From NCBI RefSeq assembly GCF_933775445.1, contig NC_065872.1, positions 6,572,001 to 6,636,000 of the forward strand: DNA of 64,000 nucleotides, in the 5' to 3' direction. The translations under genes and the position numbers were made by a program. The notes under the pieces were generated by a model, which made no database searches, had not been told where the DNA came from, and was given only the letters and a program-made list of their open reading frames with translations. Positions 12,940 through 22,795 of this stretch are shown piece by piece. Source of the DNA: Argentina anserina. Its lineage: Eukaryota; Streptophyta; Magnoliopsida; Rosales; Rosaceae. Numbering within the stretch: position 1 is the stretch's first letter; the number at the start of each line of letters is the position of its first letter.

Positions 12940-13291
12940 ATATTGTGACATAAAATGAGTCACGGACTAGTTTGCTAACAGATATCAAGTTCAGGTAGAA
13001 TGAAGGGACGCATAGCACATTCTCAAGCCTAAACTGTGATGTGAATTGCACAGTCCCAATGTGCGTAACAAGTGTAGAAGAACCAGAAGGTAATTTCACA
13101 GCATGATGTATGGCAGGTCTGAATGAAGTGAGTAATTGTTTGTTACAAACAATATGATCTGTTGCACCACTGTCTATAATCCATGTATTTGCTAGGGAAT
13201 CAGCCTTACCAGAAAGTTCTTCATAGTTGACTACTTTACCAGCTTGATTCACCGCATTTGCAAGGGATTGGTCTTCTTGGAGAAGTTCCAG
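12940..13291 (-). pseudogene. copia protease remnant
   Basis: Aspartic protease region. The active-site motif is in WIIDSGATDHIVC, followed by the run LENVLCVPSFYLNLISVSKL. It lies in the same frame as the end of gag but behind the TAG at 13292. Just after SVSKLVRDS the homology stops. The gag-pre-integrase and integrase segments that should follow are absent, and the next recognisable sequence, in a different frame, leads into reverse transcriptase. The deletion junction is close to 12940. Confidence 0.8.
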
Positions 13292-13412
13292 TAGCTACGC
13301 CCGTAAGGAAGACTTGGCAGATTGATCATTGTTTGTGCAATGTGTTGAGATATGATTCACTCGGCTTGAGCCCTCTCCCGATTGCATGAACCTCTTCCTT
13401 TTGTTGCATTCC

Positions 13413-14387
13413 TCAACAACATGGCCTGTATAGTTGCAGAAAGTGAGCCTTGCAATTTTCAGCGATGTGTCCTTTATAGTTACAAGTGCTACAACGCAGG
13501 TGTGCTCTGCAATTTTCAGTAAAATGGTTGGTTCGATCACACTTAGTGCACTTCGGCCGATTGTTATTGTTGGGAGGACCACGCACTGCTTTGCGTGTGT
13601 GACCAGCGAAAGACTCAGAAGGAGGTTCCTGCACGTACTGATGTTGAACTTGAAATGCAGTGGCTTCAGAAGACTGCATTATGGATTTGTTAGCTGCGAC
13701 AGCGGCTTGTTTTTCATGTCTGAGACAAATCGAATACGCCTTATTCAATGATGGCAGTGGGTCCATAGCAATAATGTTGCTTCGAGTGGTAGCAAACTCA
13801 TCTGTCAACCCCATTAAGAACTTCATGATCTTTTGAGTCTCAACATATTTTTCAAGTTCATCTCCTGCCTCACAAGTGCAAGCAGGAATGTTGCAAAGAT
13901 CATCCTTCTCATCCCAAAGGCTCTTTAGCTGAGTGAAGAAGGTGGTGACACTTTGAGATCCCTGCTGGCAGTGATGAATTAAATTTTTGATATGAAAGAG
14001 TTGAACGGTATTTGTTTGTCCAAACCTTTCGTGTAATTCAAGCCATATCGTCCTTGAATCCTTGCAGTGAGAAAAGCTCTTGCCGATTTCCTTAGACATC
14101 GACGCTTTCAGCCAAGTTTTGACTAAAATGTCACATCGATTCCATTGATTCTGTTCGTCAGGGTTCTTCTTAGGCTTAGGTAAGGTTCCGTCGACGAGCC
14201 CTATTTTGTTTTTGATCTGAAGAGCTGCATTCATGTTGTCTATCCATGAACTGAAGTTGTCTTCTGCAAGAAGTTGTGGAACCAAGATGGCTCCAGGCTG
14301 ATCTGTATGATGGATGTGCAAGGGATGATTGGAATTCTCCCATGCCGGGGCTGTGTTTGAGGTTATTGGTTTTTGGTCGTCTACCAT
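13413..14387 (-). pseudogene. copia gag, frameshifted near its end
   Basis: Capsid polyprotein region of the copia element. From the ATG at 14387 (MVDDQKPITSN) it reads a typical copia gag: a segment around NFSSWIDNMNAALQ, the run KTWLKASMSKEIGKS, and two CCHC zinc knuckles, CTKCDRTNHFTENC and CSTCNYKGHIAENC. The frame stops at 13413. A third knuckle-like segment (FCNYTGHVVEEC) continues only in another frame (about 13295-13450), so there is a frameshift near 13440. That second frame then meets an in-frame TAG at 13292-13294 before the protease. In intact copia elements gag and pol are usually one open frame. Confidence 0.85.
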
Positions 14388-14466
14388 TGTTTCGGCAGGG
14401 TTGAGGACTTGAGGTTTAGGTATTTGTGTTTGGTTAGGTCTCAAGAGCACGGAGGCTCTGATACCA

Positions 14467-14683
14467 TGAAGAAACTGATATTGAAGATTTCGTAATTGTG
14501 TATTGATCTCAATAGAATGTTTACAATATATACGGAGGCAGAAGATCAGAAGACTATAATCTCCTTGATTCTAGCTAACTAAGAAAGGAAAGAGGAATAT
14601 ATGATATACACAATATCTGTTACAATGACGTGAAGATAACAAACTCCAATTAATTAGGATAGGATCCCTTAGATGCCTCAATA
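14467..14683 (-). repeat. 5' LTR of the copia element (minus orientation)
   Basis: 217 bp and near-identical to 10800-11016. It is directly adjacent to the primer binding site on its internal side and to target duplication CAATA on its outer side. Confidence 0.93.
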
Positions 14684-14965
14684 CAATATATCCGTTACTT
14701 TGAACCAACGTTTATCACATCATTTGGTTTTGGTACTAAACTACTAATCTTTCATCCACGTACTGTTACACAAATAAGTATCCTAGCTAACACAAGTTCC
14801 TGCAAATAAAAGATCGATGAAGGTGGCATTTCGTTCTTTAGCTCGATTCTCCGACCTTTCTGATGAGCTAGTTTGTATAATTTTCACTCGTGAAATCAAC
14901 AATCGAAATGCGATTTCGTTTTCTCCACTATGTTAAGATGAATTAAGGATGGTCTATATGTCGGA

Positions 14966-15102
14966 GAATTCTGTTATACGCTGCTGCATGGTATGCACTT
15001 TCATCCACAAACAAACCTCCCACATCCACTATGCATTTTATCAAACCCCTCATTCACCACACACAAGTGTGTGTATAGCATACCCTGCTGCACAGCAGAC
15101 AA
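14966..15102. mobile_element. Small foldback sequence, possible MITE
   Basis: Imperfect terminal inverted repeats flank about 80 bases: TATACGCTGCTGCATGGTATGC on the left, and on the right GTATAGCATACCCTGCTGCA, which reads as its inverse. No clear target duplication was found. Confidence 0.35.
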
Positions 15103-15344
15103 ACCCCTATATGTCTTAGGTTTCTTAGCTATTTATCTAACATTCTGATACTCAAAAAAGTCAATTCATTGGATATCTAAGCATTGATTTTGAAATAGGA
15201 CAAAACTTGGCAGACCAGCCATGGATGAACATATTAGCGATGTTCAAATAATAATAAGCGATGTCAGAAACTTCAAGATGTATAGTTGTATGAGTCGAGC
15301 TGTTCTTACCAAAGGATGAACATATTAGATACTTATAATCAGTG

Positions 15345-15510
15345 TATTAAAAAGCGCGCATGAGGCGAGCCTTAAGGCGTAAAATGCGCAAGGCGTAGGC
15401 TAAAAAGCCTTAGCCTTAGTTGCCTAGGCGCAAAAGGCGCAGACTAAGGCGCGAAAGGCGTTTCAAGGCACGTTTTGAAGCGCGAAAGGCGAAAGTCTCA
15501 AAAAAAAAAA
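15345..15510. repeat. Subterminal-type repeat array built on AAGGCG
   Basis: Dense short motifs AAGGCG, GCGCGAAAGGCG and GCCTTAGCCTTAG occur in both orientations within 160 bases. Such subterminal arrays are typical of hAT-like DNA transposon ends in plants. No transposase frame is nearby, so this is a remnant and the superfamily is inferred. Confidence 0.4.
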
Positions 15511-15663
15511 TAGTTCAAGATTTTGTTTTTGAATAGTCAATTTTTTTATTTAAAAACTATTTTTTTACGGGGTCTTTTAGGTTTTGAGATTGAGACTTTA
15601 GAAAGACCACTTCTACCGATCCCCTCTACCAAACCTATGTTAGTGTTGGAGATGATGTTGTTG

Positions 15664-15822
15664 GAGGTGCTGGTAGGGCTCGTCAACGGGCCGGGCCTTA
15701 ATAAATTTAAATAAGTGGCGGGTCGGGTATTTTTACGAATACGAAGATCCAAGCCTGCCAACTTAAAGCGGGCCTTGCAGACTTTTGCGGGCCATGCCGG
15801 GCCTTGCGGGCTTGCATTAGAA
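15664..15822. mobile_element. hAT-like terminal fragment (GGGCC-rich)
   Basis: Begins TAGGGCTCGTCAACGGGCCG and carries repeated GGGCCTT and GCGGGC motifs. This resembles the ends of plant hAT elements of the TAGGG-TGTCAACGGGCC type. The other terminus and the target duplication were not found. Confidence 0.4.
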
Positions 15823-15898
15823 AAAAAATATAATACTCTAATTTAAGGGTTTGAAACAATAAAAGAAACAGTCTAAAAAAGTCACAAATAAATTCTAG

Positions 15899-16640
15899 TT
15901 TTGAAATATTGTCGATCGACACCAATAGATGTGATCGATATATATATTTAGGGACCCTGTAAAAATTTCATCCAATTCGGACCTCGTTTGACCGTCGAAA
16001 GTTTCGGTCAACAAAAAAAGGTGTTTTCACATAATAAAACCTCATTGACTGGAGATTTGGCAAATGGATTTTCTCATTGCGACCACGCACGATCGGTGAC
16101 AAAAATTATGTAATTTCAAATATGTAAACATCTTTCCGCATTCGCATCTTGGTAATGGGTCCCCCCTTAGGGTATATTAGTGTTGTTTTTGGTTTACTGG
16201 AAATTCTGACGGTCAAACGAGGTCCGAATTTGGATGAAATTTTAAAATGATTATTAAATATATATACTGATCACATCGGATGGTGTTGATCGATTTTGAG
16301 AAGTTTCATTCATATAGTCGCTTTCATAATGTGATAGTTTTATTATAAACCTAATATAAAAGTTATAATACATTAGTGGACACTTCGGCAATTGACAACT
16401 CCAATTCAAAATATGGTCGATCGACACCAGTAAATGTGATCGGTATATATATTTAGGAAACCCGTAAAAATTTCGTTCGTTTTGAACATGATTTGACCAT
16501 TTCGTACAAACGGTTAACTAAAAAATATGAGTTTTGACATATTGAAACCCCATTGATCGGGACTTTTCTAAATACATTTCTTTAGTGCGACCGCGCACGA
16601 TAGTAACAAAAATTAGGTAATTTCAAATTTGCAAACATTA
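15899..16640. repeat. Nested inverted and direct repeats around GATCGACACCA
   Basis: A block at about 15910-16000 (containing GTCGATCGACACCAATAGAT and CGGACCTCGTTTGACCG) recurs inverted at about 16205-16300 (CGGTCAAACGAGGTCCGAAT to GGTGTTGATCGA). It recurs again in direct orientation at about 16410-16640, together with its flank (GCGACC-CGCACGAT). This is consistent with long-TIR MITE copies, one full palindrome plus one extra arm. No transposase was seen. Confidence 0.5.
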
Positions 16641-16789
16641 TAAGGTGCATGCCTATGAGCCTACGGCCACGAGCATGACCTTGATCGAAGAGCATACTTC
16701 GAAAGTAAGAACGGGTTGATTAGTCGAGGGGAATGGCCAGAAGGCTAGGCACTAACGAATTAATATATATGTGCTCTAGTAATGATACC

Positions 16790-17200
16790 AATGAATAACC
16801 GGTTAACTTGGTAAGCACTTTCATTCATTTGAGGGTTGCTACTTGCTAACATTGTTGGTGGTGTATTATGCATTTAGCAACCTAACCTGGCAGAAGAGGA
16901 GATTGCAAGTGGTTTAGAAACTAAGATTATGTTATGGCCGGGAATGCGATAAAGGGTTGTTTAGTGAGAGGCTAGTAACCAGGGAGTGGACAGATCGAGA
17001 AGGCCAGAGATTTATAGGTTGGAAAGTACCAATTTTGCTTGTGAACCAAGAAAGGCGAGGCAATCCAGTAACCGCATGACTCTTTGCTAGCTAACACTTC
17101 TGAACAAGCTTCAGGGTACTTTTGGTTCGAAGTAAAGGAAGAGCGTACTGCATCGTGACATCACTAGTAATTCAGCATCTAAGGTGGCCGCAGTGACTTA
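16790..17200 (-). pseudogene. Possible F-box gene relic
   Basis: Faint nucleotide similarity, in the same orientation, to the F-box exon of the intact gene at 18000-19584. GCTAACACTTCTGAAC here matches GCTAACGCTTCTGAAC there, and GCGTACTGCATCGTGACATC matches ACATACTCCATTGTGACATT. The spacing is similar and weaker matches extend to GGGAATGC about 160 bases to the left. No open frame remains. It is a weak call made by eye. Confidence 0.35.
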
Positions 17201-17999
17201 TCATGGAAACACCTTGAGGAAACAAGAAATAAGAGAAGGTCTAGGAAATAGGAAAGGGCAGCTCTGTTTCAGCAAAAAGAAACGGTGACGTACAGCAAAA
17301 TCAAGCGTATGCTCAATAATCGCTATTAATGTAGTGAGTAAGCTCCATTGCGATGATGAAGAGAAAGAACAGTTGCTGAGAAGGAAGGAGACCTATATAG
17401 GCAGGGGCCTAATAGCAGTAATTAGAACACTGCATCTGCTTAGGTCTGGAGGAGAATTGGGACCTTCTTGTTTAAGTTAGACATTCCCATTGGAACTTCT
17501 GTAACAACCTGTCAAAACCTGAAACGACTACTACACTCAAAGCCACTAGAACAAGTAAGCATTACCAACCTGCCTTTTAGTAAAAATTAAAAAGGCAAAC
17601 GAATTCTCTTCATAATCATTTCCATGTATATGCTTCTCACAACTCGTCCTTACTGTACAATCAATTACTATCTTTCATCATCAAGTACCAAAAAAAATGC
17701 AGTGTACTTTATACATACAGCAATAAATGTTCATCATCATCTGATAAGGGAAAATGACTAGGTAGTTATTCATAAACCCAGTTATGGTTTCATGATCTGA
17801 ACATATAGACATCAATACCCAGAAAGAAAATTTATGACCTTGAACAAGTTCCAAAATGCGACCTCCTTCACAAACATGCAAAGAAGATCAAATATGAACT
17901 TGCAGACCAATAGAATCCTAAAATCAACAGACAGTCAAGATTGATAGACAGGGCGGGAGACAGACTCTAAGCTATTTTCGTTGCAGGATCCAATGCCGC
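17201..17999. other. Intergenic and 3' flank of F-box gene A
   Basis: Probably includes the 3' untranslated region of the minus-strand gene ending at 18000. A TATATAG followed by a G-rich phrase at about 17394-17407 could be a decayed LTR promoter, but no paired LTR was found. No gene was seen. Confidence 0.4.
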
Positions 18000-19584
18000 T
18001 CATGGATGATTTATGTGCACCAGACTGTTCACATATGGAAGATAACCTGCATATCCAGCACTAGTCCCAATGTCGCGATGTATGATATCTGCCTTCTCTG
18101 CTTTCACATGATAAGCAATCAGTTTCTTTCCAAGAAGCATGATCACCACATCATCATTCACACAAGCCAAAGCCCTCAACTCTTCATAACCATCTGTGAA
18201 AATACCATCAGCAAGAGGAATTATGCGCTTCAGCTTCATGTCCATATCACCATAGATCTCCAAGGTGTACACAGAGTCTTCCAGAACAGGCAGAATATAA
18301 CACAGCTCGCCGTACATCTCTGCCATAACACCGTGTGGTCCACTGCACGGAGGGAGAGGCAATATACCATATTGCTCCCCCTTCAGATTGAAAGCCAATA
18401 TCGCACCAGTAAGAGTTTCCCAGAGGACCATTCCCTTCAGAAAGAGCCCATGGCCAGTCAAGTGCAGAGCATCAATCTCACAGCATACTGTCGTACTGCA
18501 ATGCCAAGAACTCGACCTTGAAGAGTATACATCAAAAAAGATTACCGGCAGATCAGGTAAAGAGAAGGCACACACAAGTTGAAAATGTTCCTCAAAGCCA
18601 AGCACAGAAGGCTCAAAAGCTAGTGCTAGGACTGATTCAGATCCATGATAAGATTCTGACTTGGGAAGCACTGTCCATTCCTTGTTCACAGGATTGCAGA
18701 TATAGTAAGTATTTTCTCCGTCACAACTTGCGCAGCAGAGCAGGCCATTACAAGCAGTCCTAACAGTAACTGACTGAGGCAAGAAATCAAGAGATGGATT
18801 GGGAATGCCATATGCATCTCCGTCGAGTGAGACAAAAGAAGGCTTTTCCCCAGGCAGTTGGCAGAAAAACCCAGAAATGTTGCGGAAGGTGTAAGCCTGC
18901 TTGTGAGCGAAAAAAGGATTGGTAATCCACTTATCCCAATGTTTGCTAACGCTTCTGAACCTGCAAATTGTTTTAGCAGGGAGGAATGGAAGAACATACT
19001 CCATTGTGACATTATTGATGTCAGCATTCTCTTCGGCCTTTTTCACTCCAAATTCATCGCAATCATCTCCACAAAAATGACCAATTCTTTTACATGGATA
19101 TATGTGAAACTGCAATGAAATAAAACAAGATTAAGATGAAGTCAAGAGAAAAGAATAAACAGTATGAAATGAACACCTGGTCACATGAACAATCACAAAG
19201 CCTCAAATTCATCATTTCTCAAAGAAAATACCAATATCTGGGGTCATTTTACCAAATCAAGCTGACCACAATCCTACTATTAGTATGAAAAAGCACCTTT
19301 AATTCATAGAGGAATTCAGAGTCACATACCTCATTAGTGCCCACATATTTTCCCTTCCCCAGTGATCCACCACAATCCAACAGAACTTCATCAGAATCCG
19401 AACTAGAATAATCCACCAGCTTCTTCAACTGGTGTCTTCTTCCACCACACAGATCTTCATCCGAATCAGAACTCACACAGTTGTCTCCACTCACAATGAC
19501 AAAACTCTCAGAATCACTACCCACAGAAGTGCCCTCACTCACAAGGACAAAGCTACTGTCCGAATCCGAATCCCCATCAGCCAT
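18000..19584 (-). CDS. F-box protein A with Ser/Asp-rich N-terminus
   Basis: Predicted substrate adaptor of an SCF ubiquitin ligase, of the kind exemplified by At5g49610-like F-box proteins. Two coding exons: 19330-19584 and 18000-19109, GT-AG, phase 0, giving 454 residues. Residues 1-85 are very rich in Ser and Asp (DSDSDSS, SSDSDEDL), resembling CK2-type acidic sites. The F-box core follows at about 105-150 (VLPFLPAKTICRFRSVSKHW, then NPFFAHKQ), and then an F-box-associated beta-propeller-like region (NGLLCC, YYICNPVNKEWTVLPK, VYSSRSSSWH). The ATG at 19584 is chosen because a 5'UTR intron acceptor lies at 19614, ruling out the in-frame ATG further upstream. The substrate is unknown. The frame is intact and paralogues occur at 22796-24826 and 31601-32689. 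Confidence 0.85.
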
Positions 19585-19613
19585 GATTAAACTCCTCAGA
19601 AACCTCCACAATT

Positions 19614-20224
19614 CTGAAATGAACAATTCAGTATCACACTTCACATTAGAACTCTGTTTCCCCAACTTCTATAACAAAATCAATCAAAAAGGAAAAACTC
19701 TAATCTTCAATAATGGTTACTTGGCACAAAAGAAACCCAACACAATCAAATCATAACCAAACAAAATCACCACATATTTATCAAATTACACAAAAGAGAA
19801 TAAATAAAATTCAAGGAAAAGAACAAATCTTTAACCTAAATCAAACTAATTCAAAGGGGGGAAAATCATAAACCTTACACAGAAAGCCAAAAATTGACAT
19901 CAGAATTCAAATCCACACATCAAATTCCTCCAAGAAACCAATTCACACCTCAAATTTCACCAATTTAAAATCAAAAAAAGAGAGAGAGAAAAAACAGAGA
20001 TCCGGGTCTTGAAAATCCCCAAAGCAAACAGAGACAACTAAACCTGAAAGCGATCATAGTAAACGATCGGAGACTTTAAACGAAACCCTAATTGACTGGA
20101 AATTGAAGATTCGAAACCCTGAAAGATTCGAGGTGCTCGCCAAATGAAAAGGCGGTAAGGAATTCAGATTCCAGCGAAAATTAACAACAAGACTGAAAGG
20201 GGGAGGATCATCGGAGAATACTAC
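19614..20224 (-). other. 5'UTR intron of F-box gene A
   Basis: Donor GAG|GTAGTATT at 20224 and acceptor TTTCAG|AATTG at 19614, about 30 bases before the start codon. The predicted untranslated first exon lies at about 20225-20340. Genes B and C have a 5'UTR intron at the equivalent place. Confidence 0.65.
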
Positions 20225-20490
20225 CTCGATATCGGAGAGCGGCGGCCGGATATTGAAGGGCGAGAAAATCGGAAGAGGGAACCGGAAGTGAAGAAGGAGC
20301 AGTTTTAGAGTGAAGAGAGCGCGACGACGAAACTGAGACTTTTGGGGGGTTTATATGGAAATGAAGGGACACGTGGGAGCGAGGGATTGGCGGTGGGTCG
20401 TAGCAGAGTCGTCTTCTGGTCAATGGTTGGTCCCTTTATTCCTTGAGTTTCAAGTTTATGGTTTTGCCAAGTTGCTAGAATGTTGAATTT

Positions 20491-20622
20491 TCTTTACAAA
20501 AGAAAAAGTTCAAACACCAAAAAGATAAATAATTACACTTAAAATTCAGTAGTCCTTCTTTACAAAAGAAAAGGTTCAAACACCAAAAAGATAAATAATT
20601 ACACTTAAAATTCAGTAGTTCT
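20491..20622. repeat. Tandem duplication, 66 bp x 2
   Basis: Two adjacent units starting TCTTTACAAAAGAAAA and ending near TTCAGTAGT, at 20491-20556 and 20557-20622, with only a couple of differences. Confidence 0.85.
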
Positions 20623-22795
20623 AAAAAATATGTTCATCTATTCCACAAATCACACCACTAATTCTAAAGTTTGGCCATATCCATAAGTTTTGTATGAACG
20701 ATTATGTTAAAACTAGTGTCATTATTGAAAATGGTGATACACATTACAAATAAATGTTTGATATCAAAAGAACTTACAAATAAGTGAAAATATTTATAAT
20801 TTAGCATCTAAATCGTATTTAGTTTGGTATGGTAAGTTTATAATTTGAGAATGAACTACCAGATGAATGACTTGAGTATCAAGCTTTGCTTTTAGATATA
20901 CTAAAAACTCCTCACACCCTATTGGCTGATGTGGGAAAGTTGGTAATTATTTATATGAAAAAGTTGGTGGTTAAAATATGAGAAAAAATAATATTTTTCA
21001 ATTAATTAAGTTTTGACCGTAGCATCCATAATAGTTTGTTTTTCAGTTGAAATAATAAGTAAGAAAATTCGGAAGCTCACAGTATGATGAAGTTTTTTGG
21101 TACTCGTTTTATAGTAGTAGAGATAAGAAGTGTCTCATTACATGGAGAGTGAAATGACTTATTGGAGAAGACATGTATGTGTATAATTTGTATAAAGTAT
21201 AAACATGAGGGGGTTTTATTCATTTTCTTAAGTCGACTCAAGATTATCAAGATATTAATATGATAAAGGTAGACAAGGGTGAATGAAAGTTAATGTTGGC
21301 TTTCGATAATAAAGGGGGGTTTGATCTTACTTTGTCTACTCATCTCCCACTCTCCGCACCACATCTTCAATAGTAAATGACCTTTCTATATTCTGATCAG
21401 ATGCCTGCGTCTCTGATGCCATTAACTTTATTGCTTGTACAGCAAACAAGGAGAAAGAGGCCGGGAAGGAGAGAGGAGAGATTGAGAGAGGAGGAGATTA
21501 AAGTTTCAAGAAAAGAAATGGAGTTCTACGAATCTATATCATTAATAAGTCAAACACATTTTTTCAATTATATCGAACGTGAAATTACATAATGATCTTT
21601 AATTTTAAATTGTTTTAAATATTAGAAGGACATTTTAGTAAATAAAAATATAAATGTAAAACAGTAAATACAAAAGAAATTGGTAACCACTCACTATTCC
21701 ATTAACTTCTCGTCCTTTTCCTATCTCTAATTTTAACCCTATAAGTGTTGCTATTTATTAATTATAGAAAAAAAAATGAAATTCACATTTATGCATATGT
21801 GGGTAGACTAGTGAAGAATAATAAAAACAATTGGCTTAAAATTATATAAGATTGAAAAATATTGATAAAACTCCAAAAGCCTTCATTCTGGCATAGTCCG
21901 GCAATATCCAAGTTCATTGGTCAAAACGTACTATTTTTGTTTTCACCATGGCCATCTTCTCAATAGGCTTATCAGTTATCACAGCAGTCATTTTTAATGG
22001 CCATGAACTATAATTTTCGGGGATAATGAAGCTAAAAGTTTGTATTATATAGTTATTGAAATTATAAATCTCCGGCCACGAGACAAGAGGCCGGAGCAGC
22101 TAGCAATCTCCTCATTTATCACTTGCTGATAAAGTTCGATCGACTAGTTACTTCGTAAACAAAACTATAGAAGATGGAGGCGCCCCGGCCCTCACATCTC
22201 CCCTCTTCCCAGTTGAGAAAATGGTGGCTAAATCTCTGATGTGGTGAATTAATAGTTAGAAGTAAGAACTCACACACTATCAGAAAAGTACGTAAAAAGT
22301 TCATTGAACATTTGCACTGAACACTTCCAACTTTCAGTATTTTGATAGGGGAAATAGTTATAGCTGAACAATATGAAAGCGACAAATACAAAAAGCTTCG
22401 GGTAATGATCAAAGAATTGTGCCATAAAAGAGAGAATATCAAACTGAGGTTCATCAATCATCATTCAACAAGGTACAGCAATAATGTTGTTATGATCTGA
22501 TTATCTGAAACATACAGGCAGTCAAATATACCAAGAACAAACAAGTTTCAAAAGAGAACTTCTTTCTCAAAGAAGCAAAAAAGAAGTTCTGGATTGAACT
22601 TGCAAACAATCAATCAGTCTCAAGAATCTATGAGATGAAACAAGTTCCAGATAAGAATTTCCCTAACATGAAAGGAAGTTCTCGATTGAACTTGCGAGGA
22701 AACAATTCTAAAACCATTAAATGGTCCAATTCGAAGGAAAACAAAGAGAAAGGTAATCTGGATCAATAACTGCTATATAAACAGTACAAAGCTTT
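20623..22795. other. Gene-free AT-rich stretch
   Basis: Low-complexity AT-rich intergenic DNA. The right end (about 22480-22795) is the probable 3' untranslated region of pseudogene B and contains a short internal repeat around AAGTTCTNGATTGAACTTGC. No coding region was seen. Confidence 0.5.

Larger units (their letters stand above)
10800..14683 (-). mobile_element. Ty1/copia LTR retrotransposon lacking integrase
   Basis: A 3884 bp element in minus orientation, flanked by the 5 bp target duplication CAATA (10795-10799 and 14684-14688). The LTRs are 217 bp each and differ at one position that I can see. The primer binding site beside the 5' LTR, read on the minus strand, is TGGTATCAGAGC (14455-14466), complementary to initiator Met tRNA. 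The polypurine tract next to the 3' LTR reads TTGAGGGGGAG. The coding order is gag, protease, then directly reverse transcriptase and RNase H: the whole integrase is missing. With this target duplication the LTR begins TATTGAGG rather than TG, which is slightly unusual. Autonomous copia elements are usually about 5 kb. Confidence 0.93.

Noticed and set aside
19585..19665. Upstream in-frame ATG extending F-box A by 27 codons
   Set aside because: A good 5'UTR intron acceptor at 19614 removes it, and genes B and C have the same layout.
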